A DNA stretch of 64,000 nucleotides from assembly GCF_033807575.1 (NCBI RefSeq), contig NC_084727.1:6200001-6264000 (forward strand). The letters run 5' to 3'. The translations under genes and the position numbers were made by a program. Under the pieces are notes generated by a model. The model was not told where the DNA came from and searched no databases. It saw only the letters and a list, made by a program, of their open reading frames with translations. Within the stretch, counting starts at the first letter, position 1, and each line of letters starts with the position of its first letter. Source of the DNA: Cydia pomonella. Its lineage: Eukaryota > Arthropoda > Insecta > Lepidoptera > Tortricidae. Shown piece after piece: positions 20,501-29,500 of this stretch.

Positions 20501-23500
20501 CTAATATTATAACTAGAGTAACCTGAACTCTATTTTCAACTCCTACGCTTACTCTGGTTATAATATTAGCGGAAAATTGTTGAGAACTTCTTATTTCTCT
20601 ATGACGTAATTAATCACATTTGTAATTTTATATAATTTACATATGTTTATCCTATTAATTATAACAATTTGTAATGTAAAATGTATCCACGAATGTTGCG
20701 TCGATACAAACCCGATAAGGTTTCTCGGCACTTTTCTGTTTAATTAAATGTATGATCGTTTATGGAATGAATAAATAAAATATTATTATGTCAATAAAAA
20801 ATATAATAAAATAAAATAATACAATATTATCGTTTCAGATGATAGAAAGGAAAGCTTCAGTACAGAAGAGAATACACGAGGCTGTCGAGGCCTGTTCACA
20901 TCTCCAGGGCCTCGACTACTATACATGCTGTTTTAAGAAGTTGGGATCCGTAAGTGGTGGTTACAAAGTTTAATAGGGTCTCCCCACGTTATATCGACAC
21001 GAAATGGAACGGAAAACAGTTGTATGTCTGCGAAATATGCGGCAATCATGGGACAATTAAGAGAAAATTTGGAGTATTTTAGTTATTTCACCGACACCCG
21101 TAAAATTTCTACCACTTTAAGCATTAAAAGTTGAATATCTTATTCGTCCTTTATGTATTCTATGTATTTAATGAAAGCTACTGCCATTAGTTTCAATATT
21201 ATAAACGAATTCAAACTGTGTTTTTTTTGCTCCAGTCATGGGATGTATGGCACTATTAATTTTCAAACTAAAAAATACCAATTAAAAATTAAACTTAAGT
21301 AGCTCTTTGGCTCGTGTTTATGGTAAATGCTGCCAGCGTTTAAAAACGGATACTTAGTAAAAACTTGCTTTACAGGATTTGTCTATATAGTTGTTAGCTT
21401 TGTAGCTGGCCCCCAACGGCTTATCCTTTGTCTATTGTAAAACCGCGCGTGCCACTACCTGCAAAAAAGGGCCGGGTAACTTTAAGCGGTTATTGAATTA
21501 CAACTGCTATGGTAATTGAAATAAGATTCAAAATGAACAAATGGAAAAATAATTTGTGATTTCTTGTGTGGTCCCTCTACGGTTACTGAGTGCCGGCGAG
21601 TCGAACGCTACCGAACCAGTCTGAAATGTGTCCTTGATATGCGAAACAACGACGCGTTATCAAAGAGCGCACTTACACTGGTTCTTTGAGCGTTGCACTA
21701 GCCCGCGCTCAGGTGCTAATTAGAATTATACGACCCTTTTTAGGGTTCCGTAGCCAAATGGCAAAAAACGGAACCCTTATAGATTCGTCATGTCCGTCTG
21801 TCTGTCCGATTCTGTCACAGCCACTTTTTTCCGAAACTATAAAAGCTATACTGTTCAAACTTGGTAAGTAGATGTATTCTATGAACCGCATTATGATGTT
21901 TACACAAAAATAGAAAAAAAACAATAAATTTTGGGGGTTCCCCATACTTAGAACTGAAACTCAAAAAATCTTTTTTCATCAAACCCATACGTCTGGGGTA
22001 TCTATGGATAGGTCTTTAAAAATGATATTGAGGTTTCTAATATCATTTTTTTCAAAACTGAATAGTTTGCGCGAGAGACACTTCCAAAGTGGTAAAAAGT
22101 GTCCCCCCCCCCCCCCCCGTAACTTCTAAATAACAGAATGAAAAATCTAAAAAAAATATATGATATACATTGCCATGCAAACTTCCACCGAAAATTGGTT
22201 CGAACGAGATCTAGTAAGTAGTTTTTTTTTAATACGTCATAAAAATTTAAAATTTTTTTTTTTTTTCATCAAACCCATACGTGTGGGGTATCTAAGGATA
22301 GGTCTTCAAAAATGATATTTAGGTTTCTAATATCATTTTTTTCTAAACTGAATAGTTTGCGCGACAGACACTTCCAAAGTGAAAAAAAAGTGTGTCCCCC
22401 CCCCTGTAACTTCTAAAATAACGGAATGAAAAATCTAAAAAAAAAAAAAAAAATGCAATGTAGATGTGGTAGGTAAACTTGCCTTAATGCTGTTGCCAAG
22501 CGTGCCGGTAAGCGGGTGCAGGTGCTGAGATAAGTAACAAACACTAAGCGTTCGTTTTGCACACACGGATTTATTGTTTATTACGGCACACAGAAGAAAC
22601 AGTTAGCACAATACACACAGTCAATAAAGAATAGAAGGAGAAAGAGCGAAAGCGAAAAGAAAGCAAACTATCTAACACAATGCAAGCGGAATGCAGTTCG
22701 GCTTGGAAGCACAGTAAAGCGCATGCGTCTCGCGTCGCGGTCTCAGAGATACTGAGTGCGCCTGCGGCGGCGGGCGCAATACATCGCTGTCAGCGCTGCA
22801 GCCGAAGGCCGCCCGTTAGACCGTTGCGTACGGCGCACAGCGCTTACAGCGGGACTCGATCAATTTACACCAGGACGAAGTGCATACCAACTAGAAATCT
22901 TCAATAAAATGTTCAATAGCGAGAGAGTGGACTGTAATTCGAAAAAGGGGGGCGATAGGGAATGAAATTTAGGGGCCGGTTGAGCAAGAAAGTTGTGAGA
23001 TATTAAGATTAGAATATTAAATTAAAACTAAGATGTGAAATAGTGTAGGGCGAAGTTACCTTTCAGTCCGGGAGTTGTGGGGCTGAATCGTTGGTCGCCG
23101 TTGAAGACCGCTGGTGGTGATTCTGGCTGTCCTTGTCGCCAGCTAGAAGTAAGCTCAGAACCGTTACCTTGAGTCGTCCAACTTAGACCTCGGATTTTCC
23201 ACTTCGGATGTGCCTGGTGTCCTTCGTCCACACAACACTGAGTCTAAATGCTAGAGACGTGATTGGCAGTAGTGCTTTCAATAAGTTGCGAAAATTAGCG
23301 AGAACGATGAAATGCGATGTTAACTAGTGGTAGGGTGAAATTTGTCTTTAGTGCGGTACTGAGGATTTACAGAAGTAAAAGGAAAAACACAAAGATCAGA
23401 ACCACTATCTACTAAAAATGTCAGTTTAGTGTTCTTATCGGTGACGAAAAGACGACCTGGGGAAACCTGGCAATCACTCGTCGTCATTAGTGACCGCCAC

Positions 23501-26500
23501 TGGCATTTCCCTCGGTCCAGCTGCACGGCGCGCGACATTTAGTTGCACGGGGGCCGAATCTGTCATGGTACCAGCATCTGCCCGCGCGACTCCTTGAGCG
23601 AGAGCTGCGACGTCCCCTGGAGCTCGAGCGCGATGTAGCTCGCCCACGGGAATTTCCAGTCGTTAAGGCAGCTACTTGCCGCACAAGGTCATCTATTCGG
23701 CGGTTGAGACGTTCCTCCATAGAGCTCGGTGCAGATAACGGCACGGGAACAGGAACAGCCGACCCAGAAGCTTCCGCAACGTGAGGTGTGTGTACCACAA
23801 TATCATTCACTCGGTCGGCCAGCGCGGCAACCTTGTCCAAACTGGCATCTGACATTGTAGCAATAACGGTTTGCACATGCGGCGGCAAACGTTTAGCCCA
23901 TATGCTGCGCAAAAAATCGTCCGATAAGTCAGTACCGGCCAGATCACGTCGGGGTCACCAAATTTGTAGCTATGGGGCTATTAAATAATATGCCGTAGTT
24001 TAACATTTATAAAGTTTATTATAGATTAAACACAGTCCACAGAAGATAATCAGTACAGTACGGAAGAAAGAAAATAGCACAGAACACCGTAGAAGAAGAA
24101 ATACAGAAAAGTACACATAAAACGTAATTAAAATGCAAGCGAGAGCGATCGGCCTGCGCGCAGCCTCCCGGCGTCAAGTATCGGATATGACTGAGTTGGC
24201 TAGGAAAACCGAGCGCGCACGAATGCGCCCGAAGATTGGACCGTTACTTTTGGGTACAACGCGCGGCGCGGAAGCGCGGCGCGCAGGCAACTAACATTAA
24301 CAACAAAAACTATTTAAACATATATGTGTTGCTACAAATATATGATATACATTACCATGCAAACTTCCAACGAAAATTGGTTTGAACCAGATCTAGTAAG
24401 TAGTTTTTTTAATACGTCATAAATGGTACGGAACCCTTCATGGGCGAGTCCGACTCGCACTTGGCCGCTTTTTTTTGCAGGTAGTGGCACGCGCAGTTTT
24501 AGTTAACAATAGACAAAAGATAAGCCGCTTCGGGCCAGCTTCAAATCGAACGACTATACCATCCCATTACTGGTGACAGTCCCATCATAGGGGTGTAGCG
24601 CCAATTACATCCACACTTCCCGATGTCGGGCCTGATAATCGTTTTCCGTTTCCCGGAGTGTCAGCACATTTTTAACAATAAGTATCTAATTGCCCAAAAT
24701 GTTCAATGTTCGATATGTTTGCATGTGAACCATTTTTTTTTACATTTCAAATATTGTTAATATTGATATTTGGCGAAACAGAAAAATACTCTTGCTCGGG
24801 CCCGACGTCGGGCCTGTTAAAGTGTGGGTGTAATTGGTACTTGTTTACTATGTGAAACAATTGCCGTTTGGTAAAAATCCGGTGGCCTAATGTAAATTGA
24901 GTATGTTTTGAATAGATTGACAGCAACGGCCTGTACGTGGAGGCAGTAGGAGCTGAGCTGCTCGCCGCCAAGTGCGACCGGCTAACACCTAAACAAGTCA
25001 AGGAAATCGCTAAAGCTTGCAATTCTGGTAAGTTTCACTCCAGATAGCTTTTTTTTGTATACTACGTCGGTGGCAAACAAGCATACGGCCTGCCTGATGG
25101 TAAGTAGTCTCCGTAGCCTATGTACACCTGCAACTCCAGAGGAGTTACATGCGCGTTGCCGACCCTAACCCCACCCCCCTCGTTGAGCTCTGGCAACCTT
25201 ACTCACCGGCAGGAACACAACACTATGAGTAGGGTCAAGTGTTATTTGGCTTCGGTTTTCTGTAAGGTGGAGGTACTTCCCCAGTTGGGCTCTGCTCTAG
25301 ATCTGGAATGACATCTGACACAAGGCGAGATGACATTCACATTTCCCATCATCAGCTTATCTTAAAACACTTTTTCCCTGTTGAGACTTTCGTTTCGTTT
25401 CGTTTTTGAGATCTCACGAATATTAATTAGCAATCAATTTGAATACTGAGTTTTTGGCTTCGCTCGATAGAACAAAAATTAAGAACATAGGTCTTAAAAA
25501 CACTTTAAAATATTATAGTTAATTTTGCACAAAAACTAAAAACATGAAAACTATTTGTAAATGAGCAATAATATTATGCTTAAGTGTGCTCAGTGGTGTT
25601 ACTTTTAATTATTATTAAAACACACAAAAAAAGAAAATTCAAAAACATGATATCAGCGCATACCTACGTTCGGTGAGAGTGAGAGAAGAACATGAAGCTA
25701 CTGGGCATTATATAATATTCACGGTAAATTTCACGAATAAAAAAGTTACATTGTTTAAAGGCTGTAAATTTTCAATTACACACTGCGGCAGTGCCAATTC
25801 CACTTTCTATGAGAACATGACATTTATTGAGGCACTGTCACACTTTGTCTCCTCAAAGTAATTTTATATACATAATAATTATACAATGGAGCGGAGCATA
25901 CTTGGAGTCCGTAGAATCGATCGGATAAGGAACACAGAGCTGCGCTCCAAAACAGGTATCGCAGATGTGGGTGTGAAGGCCGCCAAGCTCAAATGGGATT
26001 GGGCGGGGTACATCTGTAGGATGCACCCGGACTAGGGATTGCAATCCGGTCCGGCGGATCCGGTAATCCGGCCGGATCCGGCACTTTTCAAGAGCTACCG
26101 GATCCGGTAAAAATCACCGGATCCGGACCGGATCCGGTAAAATAAAAAAACGCTTAAATACAGCACGCGCTGTGCATTTTAGATGAGGAAAAGGCGACGG
26201 GTGAGAAGTATGAAGTTAAACAGAACAAAAAACGAATGAAAAGTTTGAATTTAGTAAGATATTTTTATATATTTATTATGACGATAAATGGGAACAGAAG
26301 AGGATTTCTTCTTCTTTCGTGTTGGTGGCACGATATGACGATTACATAAATACTGTAATAGAAGGAAAAATTAAAGGATGCAGATGCCATGGAAGGCATT
26401 TGTAATTTATGCTAAAGAGAAAGTTAATGTTGTGTCATAATGTTCTGATAGGAGATTTGTAATAGTAAACAAATGAGCAGGATTAAGTCGGCCGTACTCT

Positions 26501-29500
26501 ACCGACTAGAGTTGGACTCATCAATATGTGTGAATTAATATATGATATATTCAGTTTACTCCGATTATATATATATATAATTCAGATAAAATATTGATTC
26601 TTTACAATCTCATTCAATCTTATGCAATTTCCTTTATCTCCTGGTACATGCTACTCTACATGTAGCCAATCCAAGTAACTTTTCTTAGGGAGTCCCTTTC
26701 CGCGATGGTTTTCAATCCTACACTCTATTATTTTTCGCATGAGATCGTCGTGTCGTGTTTTGTTCCCTATAATTTGACCAATATACTTTCCTGTAAATTA
26801 AAAAAAAGATCATTTTTTTTATCATAGAGTGCTACATTCTCGGACAAATAATTAAAACAAGATGATACTGGAGCACATTTAATATCATTTTGGTTAAAAG
26901 TAAAATATCTTCTTTTCTTACTAGAATGGATGTCAACGTTACAAAGAATTCAACCAAAGAACAGTAACAAAAACATGTCCTAACAAAGAGTTCCAATTCC
27001 ACCCCACATCCCATCATCGGGCTTGGAAACTAATCAAATTGAGCACTTCTGAATGGTTAAATATAATAAATGACCGATTTTATATTTTGTTATTATTAAC
27101 GGATATAGACATTGTAACACTTTTTAGTCTTTTTACTACCAAGTTCTATTTTATTGTTAAGAAGTTATTTATTAACTTCAAATTATAGATTTAGGAATAC
27201 GTATTACGCAAAAAACTAGAAAAATATGTCATTTAATTAACTTTAATATCCCTATACCAAACCGGATCCGGTCCGGCCGGATCCGACCGGATTATGGCCA
27301 AAATCCGGCCGGATCCGGCCGGATTGAAAATCAATCCGGTTTGCAATCCCTAACCCGGACAGATGGGCCAAAATAGCGACCGAATGGGCACCCGAGGCAG
27401 ACGAAAGCCAAAAACGAGATGGCGAGACGACCTGGACTCATTTCGTGGCGACTGGCGGGAACATGCACAAAGCCGTGACGAGTGACGGAAGACAGGGGAG
27501 GCCTTTGCCCAGCAGTGGGACACAATGTAGGCTATTTAAAAAAATAATAATAATAATTATATGACGACGCGCAGGCGATGTTATAATTCTATGCTATAAT
27601 TGATAAACATGTGTATGTAAATAGTTGAAATTTATTATTTTGATGATGACAAATACCTACATTGAATCTCATGAGCTACACCGCCACTCACGTTAAATAT
27701 TTGTATGCCTCATAATATGGCCAAAAGTGGAGCACTTAATTATCTCTATGTAACACCTGTTTGTAACACTACCTGCTTTTCGACAAATAAATGCATTGAA
27801 TTGAATTGAATTGAATAAAAAAAATAGAGCGATTATACAGTCTGTTACCGGCAAGTCGGCTTTTTTAAAGTTAAAGTAGGGTAAAGTAACATAGTTCTAT
27901 CTTAACCATGACATTAATTTAATTAATAAACTAAAATTCAGACTTTATTAACTTTCTAACAAAATTTTAATTGCCAGCAACGTACTTACACCGCACGTCA
28001 TGGTCTCCAGCAACCCCGCATTACATTTTTGCATTTTGTATTATTATATATGAGGATTTAGTAGACAATAGGTTACTCAGTTAGTACTTACTTAAAAACA
28101 TTGTACCTCAACTGATTAGGAGTACAAGCCAAAAGTATTTGGGGTTGCTGTTCAGCATCCTCCCAGCAACCCCCTCTCGAGTTTTCCCATAAATACCATA
28201 GATAAATACTATATTTTCTAAACGAGAGGCCAGAATATTTTGTACTCACGATTTTACCCTCAAATAAACTGTCTAGTTTAATTACCTAACAGCAGCTAGA
28301 AAGCTCGCAAAATATGCCCACTCTAAGTAGAAACTCACTTTGGTTATATCGTGGAATCGCGGTACGAAATGCACACGAATTTTATACAGAAATGATACAT
28401 AATCTTAGACATATAAAAATATAATACTTTGCTGTTGTTCATCTATGAAAATGCATGTCAATATGTTACCGCCAAAGAATGTTCTCATCGGCCCGGTTTG
28501 TTAATAAAATCATATTTTTACAAATATTCATGTGTTAATAATACTGTACGTAAAGTGTACAAACTATATAGCATAATTAACAAGCAGTAGATTGTATTTT
28601 TTCCTCATAAAATATTCCTCTATTAAAAGTTATGATACGGCACGTCGCCGGTCCATTTATTATATATGTCTAATATTCCGTTTATTTGAGGGTAAAATCG
28701 TAAGTACAAAATTTTTTGGCCTCTCGTTTAGTAGAAAAGATAGTATTTATGGGAAAATTCGAAAGAGACTTGCTGGGAGGATGCTTTTTTTTTATACTAA
28801 GTCGGTGGCAAACAAGCATACGGCCCGCCTGATGGTAAGCAGTATCCGTAGCCTATGTACGCCTGCAACTCCAGAGGAGTTACATGCGCGTTGCCGACCC
28901 TAACGCCCTCCCACCCCTCGTTGAGCTCTGGCAACCTCACTCACCGGCAGGAACACAACACTACGAGTAGGGTACAGTGTTATTTGGCTGCGATTTTCTG
29001 TAAGGTGGAGGTACTTCCCCAGTTGGGCTCTGCTCTAGATCCGGAATGGTCCAAAATGCTCAACAGCAACCCCAAATACTTTTGGCTTGTACTCCTAATC
29101 TGTTGAGGTACATTTTTTTAAGTCAGTACAATTTGAGTACCTATTGTGTACTAAATCCTAAGTAAGCCACTCGTAAGGCATTTTAAAGAAAATCAAATAC
29201 CAGTTTGGCTAATATTGTTGGTCTTGACAACCCGACATAAACACTTCAAATTGTCATGTCAAAGTTTATAAAAAACTGTTTAATGAATGTATTAAAACTC
29301 CATCGTTATATATTTGCTGTGTATTATTCTTCAAAAGTGTTTTATCAATAAAAATATACGTCAAGATAGCTTACCGTGAGCTTACCTTCTTTCTAATGCT
29401 GAAAGACTAACTAAGTATATTACTCCTAGTACTAGTACATTTAGCTGTTCCCGATTACCTAAACCTACGCCAAGACTCGATGTACATATGCATATTACAT

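Larger units (their letters stand above)
22459..24336 (-). mobile_element. Internally deleted Mag-like Ty3 LTR retrotransposon
   Basis: On the - strand an LTR (24336 to 23965, TGTAGCAACACATATATG ... GCCCCATAGCTACA) is followed by TTGGTGACCCCGACGTGA, a primer-binding site of Mag-type elements, then by mid-gag and protease. Reverse transcriptase, RNase H and integrase are missing. The far end (22459 to about 22880) ends in CTACA but is not obviously the same LTR. The element is a dead, deleted copy in intron 2 of gene 2. Confidence 0.8.
21737..24476 (-). mobile_element. GCGGCCAAGTGCGAG / ACGGAACCC repeat split by an LTR element
   Basis: Read on the - strand it starts AGCGGCCAAGTGCGAGTCGG (near 24470) and ends ACGGAACCCTAAAAA (near 21740). 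It has two tandem interior blocks (21960-22180 and 22270-22440) and a C run at 22106-22118. The stretch 22455-24338 is foreign and holds the LTR element. Confidence 0.75.

Noticed and set aside
26033..26140. Clustered CCGGATCCGG motifs as a CRISPR-like or satellite array
   Set aside because: No regular repeat-spacer structure. They are subterminal motifs of a hAT element, with mirror motifs at 27255-27345.
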